Source of the DNA: Pseudomonas moorei
GTDB taxonomy: Bacteria; Pseudomonadota; Gammaproteobacteria; Pseudomonadales; Pseudomonadaceae
Direction: 5' to 3'
Assembly: GCF_008801475.1 (NCBI RefSeq)
Contig: NZ_VZPP01000004.1
Coordinates: forward strand, 62,001-126,000
DNA length: 64,000 nt
A model generated the notes under the pieces. That model made no database searches, was not told the origin of the DNA, and worked only from the letters and a program-made list of their open reading frames with translations. This document shows, one piece after another, positions 8,715-17,139 of the stretch; the first letter of the stretch is position 1, and every line of letters starts with the position of its first letter. Both the position numbers and the translations under genes were made by a program.

Positions 8715-10004
8715 ATGAGCGAATGGTTTGACGACAATGCTCAGGTAATACAGCGACGCTGGCCGGCGCTGTATTCGCGACTGTTGATGGAGGATGGCGA
8801 GGTCCACGTCGAGCTGCTGAAAGGCATGGACTCGACCCTGAGTGTGGATGGCATCCAGCTTACCAGTCGACATGATCGTCTTCACGAAGCCCGTATTCAG
8901 GCGGCCAGCCTGCCGCTCGATAAGCTTCATCTGCACGTCTACGGCACCGGGCTGGGGGATCTCCCTCGCGTGCTGCTGGAACGCCCCGGGCTCGAGAAGT
9001 TGTATGTTCACATCCTCAATGGCGCGCTGTTCAAACTGGTACTGCAACTGCTTGATCACCAGCAATGGCTTGAGCACCCGCGTGTAGAGCTGCTGTTTGC
9101 CGGCGATCTGCCGGACATTTGCACGCCGTTTTTTGCGTTGCCGGCCGAAATGTTGCTGGCGGATGACTTCAACGCGAAGATCCGCGACCGGCTGGTCAGT
9201 GAAGTGCATTTGAGCTTCAACAATCGCGAGTTCGATCCACAGTCTCCGTTCATTCAACAGCGCCTGCGGGATTGCCTTGAAGTGTTGCTCGCCGACGCCG
9301 ACGTGGCGCAGTTGTTCGGCACCTGTGCCGGTCGGGAAGTCTATGTGATCGCCACCGGGCCGACGCTCGAAGGGCACTTTCAACGCCTGGCAGCGGTGCG
9401 CGGGCAAGCCGAGCGGCCGCTGTTCATTTGTGTCGACACGGCTTATCGACCCTTGCGCGAGAACGGGATCACACCGGATCTGGTAGTGAGTATCGACCAG
9501 CGCATCAGTTTTCGGCATTTGCCCTTCGAAGAATCCGACGGTATCCCGCTGGTCTACATGCCCATGAGCGATCCGCAAGTGCTGAGAGCCTGGAAGGGCA
9601 AGCGCTACGGCGGTTATTCCGCCAGTCCGATTTATGCGCAATTGCGCCAGCAGCACCCAAGGGGACAGTTGCATGTGGGCGGCAGCGTGATCCATCCGGC
9701 GGTGGACCTGGCGGTGAAAATGGGCGCTGCGCGCATTACATTGTTCGGTGCTGACTTTGCCTTTCCGATGAACAAGACCCATGCCAGCTGGAATGACGGT
9801 GACCTTGGGCCAGCAGTCAGTCAGGCACGGCACTGGGTGCTGGACGGGCAGGGTGAGCGTGTCAGGACGCAGCTGAACTTCCGCAGCTACCTGTGTGTGC
9901 TTGAGCGCTATATCGCCGGGCATCCGCAGGTGAGTTTTTTCAACAGCAGCCGGGCAGGGGCGATGATTGCCGGGACAGCGTTCAATTCGGATTTCGTGCA
10001 ATGA
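8715..10004 (+). CDS. DUF115 / Maf-type motility accessory glycosyltransferase
   Basis: A 429-residue protein with the DUF115 (MptE-like) domain in its C-terminal two thirds. The core is seen as EVYVIATGPTLEGHFQRL, then FICVDTAYRPLRENGITPDLVVSID, then VIHPAVDLAVKMGAARITLFGADFA. Proteins of the Maf family with this domain transfer nonulosonic acids such as pseudaminic acid to flagellin Ser/Thr residues in Campylobacter, Aeromonas and others. The position after the Pse genes and before fliC supports the same job here. A terminator separates it from the preceding gene and no clear promoter is seen in the 22 bases between, so some readthrough or an internal promoter is needed. Confidence 0.85.
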   Translation: MSEWFDDNAQVIQRRWPALYSRLLMEDGEVHVELLKGMDSTLSVDGIQLTSRHDRLHEARIQAASLPLDKLHLHVYGTGLGDLPRVLLERPGLEKLYVHILNGALFKLVLQLLDHQQWLEHPRVELLFAGDLPDICTPFFALPAEMLLADDFNAKIRDRLVSEVHLSFNNREFDPQSPFIQQRLRDCLEVLLADADVAQLFGTCAGREVYVIATGPTLEGHFQRLAAVRGQAERPLFICVDTAYRPLRENGITPDLVVSIDQRISFRHLPFEESDGIPLVYMPMSDPQVLRAWKGKRYGGYSASPIYAQLRQQHPRGQLHVGGSVIHPAVDLAVKMGAARITLFGADFAFPMNKTHASWNDGDLGPAVSQARHWVLDGQGERVRTQLNFRSYLCVLERYIAGHPQVSFFNSSRAGAMIAGTAFNSDFVQ

Positions 10005-10267
10005 ATGCCAGGTTGAAGTGCCTCAGTGGATGCCGCCAGTGCGCCCAATTGTTTCGTTTGGGACGAGATGTCGAAGCGGCGTTGACCATGGTCGATGTGA
10101 TCGATGAGGCGCAGGCAATGGTGCTGTCCGCGTCTCAGGATGTTCAACAATCGTGGACTTGTGTGCTGACTAAAATGCTGGCCTGTCAGGAGCGCCAGGA
10201 TTGGTTGGGGCTTGCCGACTTCCTGGAGTACGAGTTGTTGGAACTGCTGGAATCCGTTCCCGCTTGA
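10001..10267 (+). CDS. Small conserved-looking protein of unknown function
   Basis: An 88-residue frame that overlaps the end of the DUF115 gene by 4 bases (ATGA), the signature of translational coupling. It has three cysteines near the N-terminus (KCLSGCRQC) and is otherwise helical and acidic toward the end (YELLELLESVPA). No signal peptide or membrane segment is visible. The overlap and the normal codon use argue that it is a real gene, perhaps an accessory of the transferase. I do not recognise a family. Confidence 0.6.
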   Translation: MNARLKCLSGCRQCAQLFRLGRDVEAALTMVDVIDEAQAMVLSASQDVQQSWTCVLTKMLACQERQDWLGLADFLEYELLELLESVPA

Positions 10268-10368
10268 GTCTGGCCAATCGCGCTGGCGCGCGGGTTTGCG
10301 TCAGGGTTGATTTTATGACGTCATTTTTTTGTGGTTGAGGGGCGCTAAGCCCTTGTTTTCTCGGGGGT

Positions 10369-10382
10369 GGCAGGGTGATGGC
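10369..10382 (+). promoter_or_regulatory. Possible second, sigma-54-like promoter of fliC
   Basis: TGGCAGGGTGATGGCA has GG at 10369-10370 and GC at 10381-10382 with the correct ten-base spacing. The -24 half is good but the -12 half reads TGGCA rather than TTGCA. It lies just upstream of the clear sigma-28 promoter. It may be chance in GC-rich DNA. Confidence 0.3.
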
Positions 10383-10402
10383 AATTTTTTTTAAAAAAGC
10401 CC

Positions 10403-10429
10403 TCAAGCAAGCTGCCAACCCGACGATAA
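10403..10429 (+). promoter_or_regulatory. Sigma-28 (FliA) promoter of fliC
   Basis: A -35 element TCAAG (10403-10407) and a -10 element GACGATAA (10422-10429) are separated by 14 bases. The Pseudomonas flagellin consensus is TCAAG/TAAAG with GCCGATAA. It is 80 bases upstream of the fliC start and is the expected late-class promoter. Confidence 0.85.
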
Positions 10430-10509
10430 CTATTACGAAGGTTCTCTAGGCCATACCCGGCGGTTGCCAGGGCCGGAAGCCGCAGTACCCAACCAACGAG
10501 GAATTCGTC

Positions 10510-11361
10510 ATGGCTTTAACTGTAAACACCAACACTACGTCGTTGAACGTTCAGAAAAACCTGAACCGCGCTTCTGACGCCCTGTCGACTTCGATGCAGC
10601 GCCTGTCTTCCGGCCTGAAAATCAACAGCGCAAAAGACGACGCAGCCGGCCTGCAGATCGCTACCCGCATGACTTCGCAGATTCGTGGTGGCAACCAGGC
10701 TATCCAGAACGCCAACGACGGTATCTCCGTTGCCCAGACCGCTGAAGGCGCTCTGCAAGCTTCGACCGACATTCTGCAGCGTATGCGTGAACTGGCTGTT
10801 AAAGCACGTAACGGCACCAACGGTACTGCTGACACCACCGCTACCAACGCCGAATTCGCTCAGATGTCTGACGAATTGACCCGTATCTCCGCTTCCACCA
10901 ACCTGAACGGCAAAAACCTGCTGGACGGTTCGGCGGGTACTGTTTCACTGCAAGTAGGTGCGAACACGGGTTCGGCCAACCGTATCGACCTGGTACTGAG
11001 CTCCAAGTTCGACGCCGTTTCCCTGTCCGTAGGCAGCGGTACTGTTGTTCTGACCGGTGCGACTTCCGCTACCCTGTCGGCCAACATCGACAACGCGATC
11101 ACCGCGATTGATGCTGCAATTGCAGCCATCAACACCACCCGCGCAAACCTGGGTGCTTCGCAGAATCGTCTGACCAGCACCATCTCCAACCTGCAAAACA
11201 TCGTGGAAAACACCACTGCTGCACAAGGTCGTGTACAAGACACCGACTTCGCCGCAGAAACCGCAAACCTGACCAAGCAGCAAACCCTGCAACAGGCTTC
11301 TACTTCGGTTCTGGCTCAGGCCAACCAACTGCCTTCCGCTGTACTGAAACTGCTTCAGTAA
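10510..11361 (+). CDS. fliC: Flagellin, filament subunit FliC
   Basis: This is the filament protein, exported by the flagellar type III system and polymerised under the cap. The 283-residue sequence has the conserved N-terminal helices (MALTVNTNTTSLNVQKNLNR, SSGLKINSAKDDAAGLQIA) and the C-terminal helix ending STSVLAQANQLPSAVLKLLQ. The central surface domain is very short, about residues 140-195, and rich in Ser and Thr, so this is a compact flagellin. Those Ser/Thr residues are the likely sites for the Pse-type glycan made by the upstream genes. A GAGGA ribosome site lies 8 bases before the ATG. Downstream is a terminator-like hairpin. Confidence 0.98.
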   Translation: MALTVNTNTTSLNVQKNLNRASDALSTSMQRLSSGLKINSAKDDAAGLQIATRMTSQIRGGNQAIQNANDGISVAQTAEGALQASTDILQRMRELAVKARNGTNGTADTTATNAEFAQMSDELTRISASTNLNGKNLLDGSAGTVSLQVGANTGSANRIDLVLSSKFDAVSLSVGSGTVVLTGATSATLSANIDNAITAIDAAIAAINTTRANLGASQNRLTSTISNLQNIVENTTAAQGRVQDTDFAAETANLTKQQTLQQASTSVLAQANQLPSAVLKLLQ

Positions 11362-11377
11362 TTTCGGAATGAGTTTA

Positions 11378-11415
11378 AGCGGGGGGGTGTGCTGGTCACG
11401 CTCTCTCGCTTTTTA
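11378..11415 (+). terminator. Terminator-like hairpin after fliC
   Basis: Bases 11378-11391 (AGCG plus a G run) pair with 11397-11410 (CACGCTCTCTCGCT) over a five-base loop, 14 pairs including several G-U pairs. TTTT follows. It would end or weaken transcription between the strongly expressed fliC and flaG. Confidence 0.6.
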
Positions 11416-11433
11416 CGTTAAGAGGTGATGGAC

Positions 11434-11787
11434 ATGGATATGAGCGTAAAGCTTAACGTGTCTTATCCGGCTCCCCAGTCAGCGAGTGCCGTTTCGGATA
11501 AGCAGCCAGAAAAGCCTGTGGTCGCCGATGTTGCTCCGGTGGTGGATAAAAAACAGGATGCGAATGACACCAAGCTGAAACAGGCCGTGCAGGAGATCGA
11601 AAAGTTTGTCCAGTCGATCAAGCGCAATCTGGAGTTCTCGATAGACGAGCAATCCGGAAAGGTCGTCGTCAAGGTGATTGCAAGCGAGACGGGCGAGGTC
11701 GTTCGGCAGATCCCCTCCGCAGAAGCGCTGAAGCTGGCAGACAGCTTGAACAATGCCAGTCACGTATTGTTCGACGCCAAAGCCTGA
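11434..11787 (+). CDS. flaG: Flagellar protein FlaG
   Basis: FlaG is a small cytoplasmic protein that in Pseudomonas and other genera limits or tunes filament length. The 117-residue product has a disordered N-terminal third and a conserved C-terminal FlaG domain (IEKFVQSIKRNLEFSIDEQSG, then VVVKVIASETGEVVRQIPS). The frame opens at a GTG at 11425, but the ATG at 11434 is preferred because AGAGG (11421-11425) then sits 8 bases upstream. It lies between fliC and fliD, its usual place. Confidence 0.92.
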   Translation: MDMSVKLNVSYPAPQSASAVSDKQPEKPVVADVAPVVDKKQDANDTKLKQAVQEIEKFVQSIKRNLEFSIDEQSGKVVVKVIASETGEVVRQIPSAEALKLADSLNNASHVLFDAKA

Positions 11788-11790
11788 TAG

Positions 11791-11807
11791 CTGGCACGAA
11801 TAATGTT
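11791..11807 (+). promoter_or_regulatory. Possible sigma-54 promoter of fliD with imperfect -12 element
   Basis: CTGGCACGAATAATGTT has an excellent -24 element (TGGCACG; GG at 11793-11794). At the correct ten-base spacing the -12 position reads GT instead of the near-invariant GC. In P. aeruginosa fliD is transcribed by RpoN with FleQ, so a weakened promoter here is plausible. It is 64 bases upstream of fliD. Confidence 0.4.
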
Positions 11808-11870
11808 TGTACGATCTTTGGGCGCCGGTAAGGGTCAAAAGACTGGCTGCAACTTGAAGGGAGACAAAAC

Positions 11871-13307
11871 ATGGCAAGTCCAATTTTACCGGGTACGGGC
11901 CTGGGTTCTGGCCTGGACATTGGTTCGATCGTCACGGCACTGGTCAACTCCGACAAGGCGGCCAAGCAGACGCAGATCGACACTCAGACCAAATCCAACA
12001 CGCTGAAGATTTCCGGCGTGGGATCATTGAAAAGCGCACTGACGGCTTTCCAGACGGCGCTGACCAAACTTGGCAGCACCACCAATCCTGCGTTTGCCGG
12101 CTTTACGGCGACTTCGGGTACTCCGTCGATCCTTACTGCGACCTCTGACAACACAGCCGTTGCCGGTACCTACAGTGTTGTTGTGAACAGCTTGGCCACC
12201 GGTTCGAAAGTAGCCAGTGCTTCTTTTGCCGGCGGAGCGGCCAGTGCCATTCCGAGTGGTACCCTGAAAATCAGTCAGAATGGCACTGATTACAATGTCA
12301 CGATTCCTGCCAATGCGACCTTGCAGTCAACGCGGGACGCGATCAACTCGGCGCAGGCGAGCAACGGTATTTCCGCCAACATTGTGACCGACAGCAGCGG
12401 TTCGTCGCGTCTGGTGATCAGCTCCAGCAAGACCGGCGCGGGCTCTGACCTGACTGTCAGTGGTATTGCGGGTCTAGAAATCGATGGCACTCAACCGATG
12501 GGGGCTAATCCTTCGGCTTCTGCTTCAGGGGCTGTCAACGGGGTTGCCACGGATGCATCGCTGAGCATCGACGGTCTGGCAGTGACCAGCAAGAGCAACA
12601 CAGTGACCGGCGCAGTCAGTGGTTTGACCCTGAACCTGGCGTCCGTGAGCACCGGCACTCCTCCGGCTGCGGCGACCGTCACGGTGGCGACCAACTCCAC
12701 CGGTTTGCAAACCTCGATCCAGTCGTTCGTCGATTCCTACAATACCTTGATGAACACCATCAACACGTTGTCCAAGGCGACAGCCGACGCCGATGGCAAG
12801 CTCACGGTTCAGGCGGCGTTTACCGGTGACTCGATGCCACGTGCGTTGATCTCCGATATCCGCGGCGTGTTGACTGCTCCCGGGGCGGGCGGCCCATTGG
12901 CTGTGTTGTCGCAGATCGGCGTAATGACGGACCAGAACACCGGCAACCTGGCGTTCGATACCACTGCGTTCAACAAGACGATGTCCACCAGCGGCATGAG
13001 TGGTCAGGTGCAGCAGTTGTTCAGCGGTACCGACGCAACCAATGGCCTGCTGGCGCGCATGGGCAAGGCAATCACGCCATACGTTCAGACCGGTGGCTTG
13101 CTCGATCAGCGCAACTCCAACCTGCAGACCGTGAGCAAGAACCTCTCTGATCAGCAGGCTGCGCTGGATTTGCGAGTCACCAACATGACGGCGACACTGA
13201 CCGCCAAATACAACGCCATGGACCTGCTGGTCGGGCAAATGAAGGCGACGGCGAGCAGCATCACGTCGTTCTTCACTTCGTTGAATGCACAGAAATCCAA
13301 CAGTTAG
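11871..13307 (+). CDS. fliD: Flagellar filament cap protein FliD (hook-associated protein 2)
   Basis: FliD forms the pentameric or hexameric cap at the filament tip that folds incoming flagellin. The 478-residue protein has the N-terminal D0 region (SPILPGTGLGSGLDIGSIVTAL), a Thr/Ser/Ala-rich central region and the C-terminal coiled coil with QAALDLRVTNM. Length is normal for Pseudomonas FliD, which may also act as an adhesin. A GGGAG ribosome site precedes the ATG. A good terminator follows. Confidence 0.97.
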   Translation: MASPILPGTGLGSGLDIGSIVTALVNSDKAAKQTQIDTQTKSNTLKISGVGSLKSALTAFQTALTKLGSTTNPAFAGFTATSGTPSILTATSDNTAVAGTYSVVVNSLATGSKVASASFAGGAASAIPSGTLKISQNGTDYNVTIPANATLQSTRDAINSAQASNGISANIVTDSSGSSRLVISSSKTGAGSDLTVSGIAGLEIDGTQPMGANPSASASGAVNGVATDASLSIDGLAVTSKSNTVTGAVSGLTLNLASVSTGTPPAAATVTVATNSTGLQTSIQSFVDSYNTLMNTINTLSKATADADGKLTVQAAFTGDSMPRALISDIRGVLTAPGAGGPLAVLSQIGVMTDQNTGNLAFDTTAFNKTMSTSGMSGQVQQLFSGTDATNGLLARMGKAITPYVQTGGLLDQRNSNLQTVSKNLSDQQAALDLRVTNMTATLTAKYNAMDLLVGQMKATASSITSFFTSLNAQKSNS

Positions 13308-13322
13308 TCATGAGCTGACGAC

Positions 13323-13361
13323 AAAAACCCGGCTACGCCTTTTGGCGTGCGCCGGGTTTTT
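13323..13361 (+). terminator. Rho-independent terminator after fliD
   Basis: AAAAACCCGGC and GCCGGGTTTTT pair around an inner CGCC/GGCG stem, followed by a T run. The A run on the left allows function in both directions. It is 15 bases past the fliD stop. Confidence 0.9.
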
Positions 13362-13372
13362 GTCTTTTGAAC

Positions 13373-13399
13373 TAAAGTTTTCTGACTCTCGGGCGATAC
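13373..13399 (+). promoter_or_regulatory. Sigma-28 (FliA) promoter of fliS
   Basis: TAAAGTTT (13373-13380), eleven bases, then GGCGATAC (13392-13399) is a near-perfect match to TAAAGTTT-N11-GCCGATAA. It sits between the fliD terminator and fliS and should drive fliS and the fliT-like gene as late genes. Confidence 0.85.
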
Positions 13400-13436
13400 A
13401 CTGGTCATACGAGTCAGTGTGGTAATGAGGTAGAAC

Positions 13437-13832
13437 ATGAATCCAATGTTAGCCCTTCGGCAATATCAGAAAGTGGGCGCGCATGCCCAGGCGTCCGAAG
13501 CGAGTCCGCATCGTTTGGTGCAAATGCTCATGGAAGGTGGCCTGGATCGAATTGCTCAGGCCAAAGGCGCCATCGAGCGCAAGGATATTCCCGGCAAGTG
13601 CGTGTCCATCAGCAAGGCCATCGGCATCATTGGCGGCCTGCGTGAAGGCCTGGATCTTGAAAGCTGCGCCGATGCGGTGGGCGAACTCGACAGTCTCTAC
13701 ATCTACATGATGAAGCGTCTGGCAGAGGCGAACATCAGCAACGATCCGAAGATTCTCGATGAGGTTGCCGGGTTGCTTCGTACGGTGAAAGAAGGCTGGG
13801 ACGGTATTGCTACTCCAGGTCCGCAGTTCTAG
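13437..13832 (+). CDS. fliS: Flagellar export chaperone FliS
   Basis: FliS binds the C-terminal helix of flagellin in the cytoplasm, prevents premature polymerisation and guides it to FlhA. The 131-residue helical protein shows the family start with ALRQYQKVGAHAQASEASPHRLVQMLMEGGL. It lies 11 bases upstream of the fliT-like gene and is driven by a sigma-28 promoter. Length and order (fliD-fliS-fliT) are typical. Confidence 0.95.
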   Translation: MNPMLALRQYQKVGAHAQASEASPHRLVQMLMEGGLDRIAQAKGAIERKDIPGKCVSISKAIGIIGGLREGLDLESCADAVGELDSLYIYMMKRLAEANISNDPKILDEVAGLLRTVKEGWDGIATPGPQF

Positions 13833-13842
13833 GGAGATCGCC

Positions 13843-14139
13843 ATGAGTCTTGTATTGCAGCGAATAGAACACACGCGTGAAGCGCTGGTTGATGCGCTTG
13901 CCGAGCGCAACTGGGAGGCAATCGGGCAATTGGACCTGGATTGCCGTTCCTGCATGGAAGACGTCTTGAGTGAGGCTTCGCTGGACGAGGCGGTGCTTCG
14001 CAGTAACCTTGAAGAGCTGCTGTATGTCTACAAGCAGTTACTTGAGGTGGCAATGGGGGAGAGGCAGGCGATAGTCGACGAAATGTCTCAGATCCAGCAA
14101 GCGCGGAACGCGGCAAAGGTTTACCATCTGTTTGGTTAA
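13843..14139 (+). CDS. fliT: FliT-like flagellar chaperone
   Basis: A 98-residue all-helical protein directly after fliS. Size and place fit FliT, the export chaperone for the cap protein FliD, although primary similarity in this family is low; in P. aeruginosa the gene at this position is called fleP or left unnamed. The frame is open 36 bases further upstream. MSLVLQRIEHTREAL at 13843 is chosen because GGGAG lies 7 bases before that ATG. Sequence evidence alone is modest; the call relies on gene order. Confidence 0.75.
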   Translation: MSLVLQRIEHTREALVDALAERNWEAIGQLDLDCRSCMEDVLSEASLDEAVLRSNLEELLYVYKQLLEVAMGERQAIVDEMSQIQQARNAAKVYHLFG

Positions 14140-14312
14140 TTAATCCTCTGTTAATCCAAACATAGTGCGCCATAAATTTGACTGTGCACGGTTTTTTGAC
14201 TTAACTAGTGGCTGGTTCCAGATTTCAGTCGTCTTCAGGCATGATCTGCCTGCAAGCGTTTAGCTTGCCCCAGCATTTTGGGCATTGAGTTGACTAGGGA
14301 AGTTGCTATTGC
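14140..14312 (+). promoter_or_regulatory. fleQ upstream region
   Basis: The 173-base gap before fleQ is AT-rich at its start. It has two candidate -35 hexamers TTGACT (near 14178 and 14199) with only weak -10 partners 17 bases on. A GCAAGC/GCTTGC hairpin lies at 14252-14268 without a T run. In P. aeruginosa fleQ has a sigma-70 promoter repressed by Vfr; no convincing CRP-type palindrome is seen here. Confidence 0.3.
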
Positions 14313-15788
14313 ATGTGGCGTGAAACCAAAATTCTGCTGATTGATGACGATAGCGTCCGCCGCCGCGACCTGGCGGTGATTTTAAATTTTCTGGGCGAAG
14401 AAAATTTACCCTGCGGTAGCCACGACTGGCAGCAGGCTGTCGGCTCTTTGTCGTCAAGTCGTGAAGTAATCTGTGTCCTCATCGGGACGGTCAATGCTCC
14501 TGGTGCACTGGTGGGCTTGTTAAAGACACTCTCGAACTGGGATGAGTTCCTTCCGGTTTTGCTGATGGGCGATAATTCTTCGATTGATCTGCCCGAAGAC
14601 CAGCGTCGCAGAGTGCTTTCGACCCTCGAAATGCCACCCAGCTACAGCAAGCTGCTCGACTCCCTGCACCGTGCCCAGGTCTATCGCGAGATGTACGACC
14701 AGGCCCGTGAGCGCGGTCGCCATCGCGAACCCAATCTTTTCCGTAGCCTTGTCGGCACCAGCCGGGCGATTCAACACGTCCGTCAGATGATGCAGCAAGT
14801 CGCCGATACCGATGCCAGCGTGCTGATCCTCGGTGAGTCGGGAACCGGCAAGGAAGTGGTTGCGCGCAACCTGCATTACCACTCCAAGCGCCGTGAGGCA
14901 CCATTCGTGCCGGTCAACTGCGGGGCGATCCCGGCAGAGCTGCTGGAAAGCGAATTGTTCGGTCATGAGAAGGGCGCCTTCACCGGCGCGATCACCAGCC
15001 GTGCCGGGCGTTTCGAGCTGGCCAACGGCGGTACCCTGTTCCTCGACGAAATCGGCGACATGCCGTTGCCGATGCAGGTCAAATTGCTGCGCGTATTGCA
15101 GGAGCGCACCTTCGAGCGTGTGGGCAGCAACAAGACCCAGAGCGTCGATGTGCGCATCATTGCTGCGACCCACAAGAATCTCGAAAGCATGATCGAGATC
15201 GGCACCTTCCGCGAAGACCTGTATTACCGCCTGAATGTGTTCCCGATCGAGATGGCGCCGCTGCGCGAACGTGTCGAAGACATCCCGCTATTGATGAACG
15301 AATTGATCTCGCGCATGGAGCACGAAAAGCGCGGTTCGATCCGTTTCAACTCGGCGGCAATCATGTCGCTGTGCCGTCACGGCTGGCCAGGTAACGTCCG
15401 CGAGCTGGCGAACCTGGTGGAGCGCATGGCGATCATGCATCCGTACGGTGTGATCGGTGTGGTCGAGTTACCGAAAAAATTCCGCTACGTCGATGACGAA
15501 GACGAGCAACTGGTCGACAGCCTGCGCACCGATCTGGAAGAGCGGGTGGCCATCAACGGCCACACTCCGGACTTCAGCGCCAACGCCATGCTGCCGCCGG
15601 AAGGCCTGGACCTGAAGGACTACCTTGGCGGTCTGGAGCAAGGCTTGATTCAGCAGGCCCTGGACGATGCCAACGGCATTGTGGCGCGTGCTGCCGAGCG
15701 CCTGCGCATCCGTCGCACCACCCTGGTGGAGAAGATGCGTAAGTACGGCATGAGTCGTCGTGAGGGTGATGAACAGGCGGATGATTGA
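14313..15788 (+). CDS. fleQ: Master flagellar activator FleQ (sigma-54 enhancer-binding protein)
   Basis: FleQ activates the RpoN-dependent flagellar promoters in this cluster and, through c-di-GMP, controls exopolysaccharide genes. The 491-residue protein has a FleQ-type receiver-like N-terminus (1-120), a central AAA+ domain with Walker A GESGTGK (174-180) and the sigma-54 contact loop GAFTGA (221-226), and a Fis-type helix-turn-helix at the C-terminus ([21 protein letters not shown]). The antagonist FleN is encoded at 39131. It is monocistronic, with a sigma-54 promoter for fleS directly downstream. Confidence 0.98.
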   Translation: MWRETKILLIDDDSVRRRDLAVILNFLGEENLPCGSHDWQQAVGSLSSSREVICVLIGTVNAPGALVGLLKTLSNWDEFLPVLLMGDNSSIDLPEDQRRRVLSTLEMPPSYSKLLDSLHRAQVYREMYDQARERGRHREPNLFRSLVGTSRAIQHVRQMMQQVADTDASVLILGESGTGKEVVARNLHYHSKRREAPFVPVNCGAIPAELLESELFGHEKGAFTGAITSRAGRFELANGGTLFLDEIGDMPLPMQVKLLRVLQERTFERVGSNKTQSVDVRIIAATHKNLESMIEIGTFREDLYYRLNVFPIEMAPLRERVEDIPLLMNELISRMEHEKRGSIRFNSAAIMSLCRHGWPGNVRELANLVERMAIMHPYGVIGVVELPKKFRYVDDEDEQLVDSLRTDLEERVAINGHTPDFSANAMLPPEGLDLKDYLGGLEQGLIQQALDDANGIVARAAERLRIRRTTLVEKMRKYGMSRREGDEQADD

Positions 15789-15828
15789 CGCCTGTTTTTC
15801 AACTCCTTCATTTATGGGCGGTTTTTTT

Positions 15829-15846
15829 TAGGCACGGGTATTGCTA
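15829..15846 (+). promoter_or_regulatory. Sigma-54 promoter of fleS-fleR
   Basis: AGGCACGGGTATTGCTA carries GG (15831-15832), ten bases, GC (15843-15844). The match to GGCACG-N4-TTGCT is close to perfect. It is 55 bases before the fleS start. FleQ/RpoN control of fleSR is established in P. aeruginosa. Confidence 0.85.
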
Positions 15847-15898
15847 AGTCCCTCGCAACGTTCCGTTTCACTGACGGTCAGCCACGCGAGAGAGCACG

Positions 15899-17134
15899 AT
15901 GCCCCAAGCCGCCCAGATGTCTCCTGTCTCAGATGCTTTTGGCCAAGCGCTGGGGCAACCGTCGTCGGTAGAGCAGGCAAGCCGGCAGGGTCTTGAACAG
16001 GCTTTTGCCCTGTTCAACCAGATGTCGAGCCAGTTGACCGATTCCTACAGCATGCTCGAAGCCCGGGTCACTGAACTCAAGGGTGAGCTGGCGGTGGTCA
16101 GTGCCCAGCGCATGCAGGAGCTGGCGGAAAAAGAACGCCTGGCCAATCGCCTGCAAAACCTCCTTGATCTCTTGCCAGGCGGCGTCATCGTCATTGACGC
16201 CCAGGGCATCGTGCGTGAAGCCAATCCCGCGGCCTGCGAACTGCTCGGGCTGCCCCTTGAGGGCGAGCTGTGGCGCCATGTCATTGCACGGTGCTTTGCG
16301 CCCCGCGAGGACGATGGTCATGAAGTCTCCCTCAAGGATGGTCGGCGTTTGTCGATTTCCACGCGCTCGCTGGATGCGGAGCCCGGTCAATTGGTGTTGC
16401 TTACCGATCTGACTGAAACCCGTCATCTGCAAGATCAGCTGGCCCGTCACGAACGTCTGTCGTCTCTGGGGCGAATGGTCGCGTCGCTGGCTCATCAGAT
16501 CCGTACGCCCTTGTCTGCCGCGTTGCTGTACGCCAGTCATTTGACCGAGCAGGCGTTGCCGGTCGAGACCCAGCAACGGTTCGCCGGGCGCCTCAAGGAA
16601 CGCCTGCATGAGCTGGAGCATCAAGTGCGCGATATGTTGGTGTTTGCCCGTGGCGAGTTGCCCTTGACCGATCGGGTCACCCCCAGACAACTGATGCAGT
16701 CGCTGCAAGCGGCGGCGCTGACCCATGTGCTGGGCCTGCCGATCCGCTGGCAGTGCGACAGTCATGCCGGCGAGTTGCTGTGCAGTCGCGACACCCTGGT
16801 CGGAGCCATTCTGAACCTCATCGAAAACGCCATTCAGGCCAGCGGCGGTGATGTCCGTCTGAAGGTTCATCTGTACACCCGTGAAAACACGTTGCGCCTG
16901 TGTGTCAGTGATAGCGGCAGCGGTATCGATGATGCCGTGCTGGCGCGTTTGGGTGAACCGTTTTTCACTACGAAATCCACTGGAACCGGCCTGGGCCTGA
17001 CCGTGGTCAAGGCGGTTGCGCGTGCTCATCAGGGAGAATTGCAACTGCGCTCGCGGTTGGGGCGCGGCACGTGTGCGCAGGTGATTCTGCCGCTTTTTTC
17101 CGGTGAAAAAACCGGTGCCCCGGGAGTCGAGTAA
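15899..17134 (+). CDS. fleS: Flagellar two-component sensor kinase FleS
   Basis: FleS is a cytoplasmic histidine kinase that phosphorylates FleR to switch on class III (hook and basal body) genes. The 411 residues contain an N-terminal coiled region, a PAS domain (about 90-175), the HisKA dimerisation domain with His199 in ASLAHQIRTPLS, and an HATPase domain with NLIENAIQAS, DSGSGID and a GTGLGL lid. No membrane segments are visible. It is 5 bases upstream of fleR. Confidence 0.95.
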   Translation: MPQAAQMSPVSDAFGQALGQPSSVEQASRQGLEQAFALFNQMSSQLTDSYSMLEARVTELKGELAVVSAQRMQELAEKERLANRLQNLLDLLPGGVIVIDAQGIVREANPAACELLGLPLEGELWRHVIARCFAPREDDGHEVSLKDGRRLSISTRSLDAEPGQLVLLTDLTETRHLQDQLARHERLSSLGRMVASLAHQIRTPLSAALLYASHLTEQALPVETQQRFAGRLKERLHELEHQVRDMLVFARGELPLTDRVTPRQLMQSLQAAALTHVLGLPIRWQCDSHAGELLCSRDTLVGAILNLIENAIQASGGDVRLKVHLYTRENTLRLCVSDSGSGIDDAVLARLGEPFFTTKSTGTGLGLTVVKAVARAHQGELQLRSRLGRGTCAQVILPLFSGEKTGAPGVE

Positions 17135-17139
17135 ACGTC

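Noticed and set aside
8610..10001. A 463-codon minus-strand frame opposite the DUF115 gene
   Set aside because: The DUF115 motifs on the plus strand are clear, and the minus-strand translation looks random.
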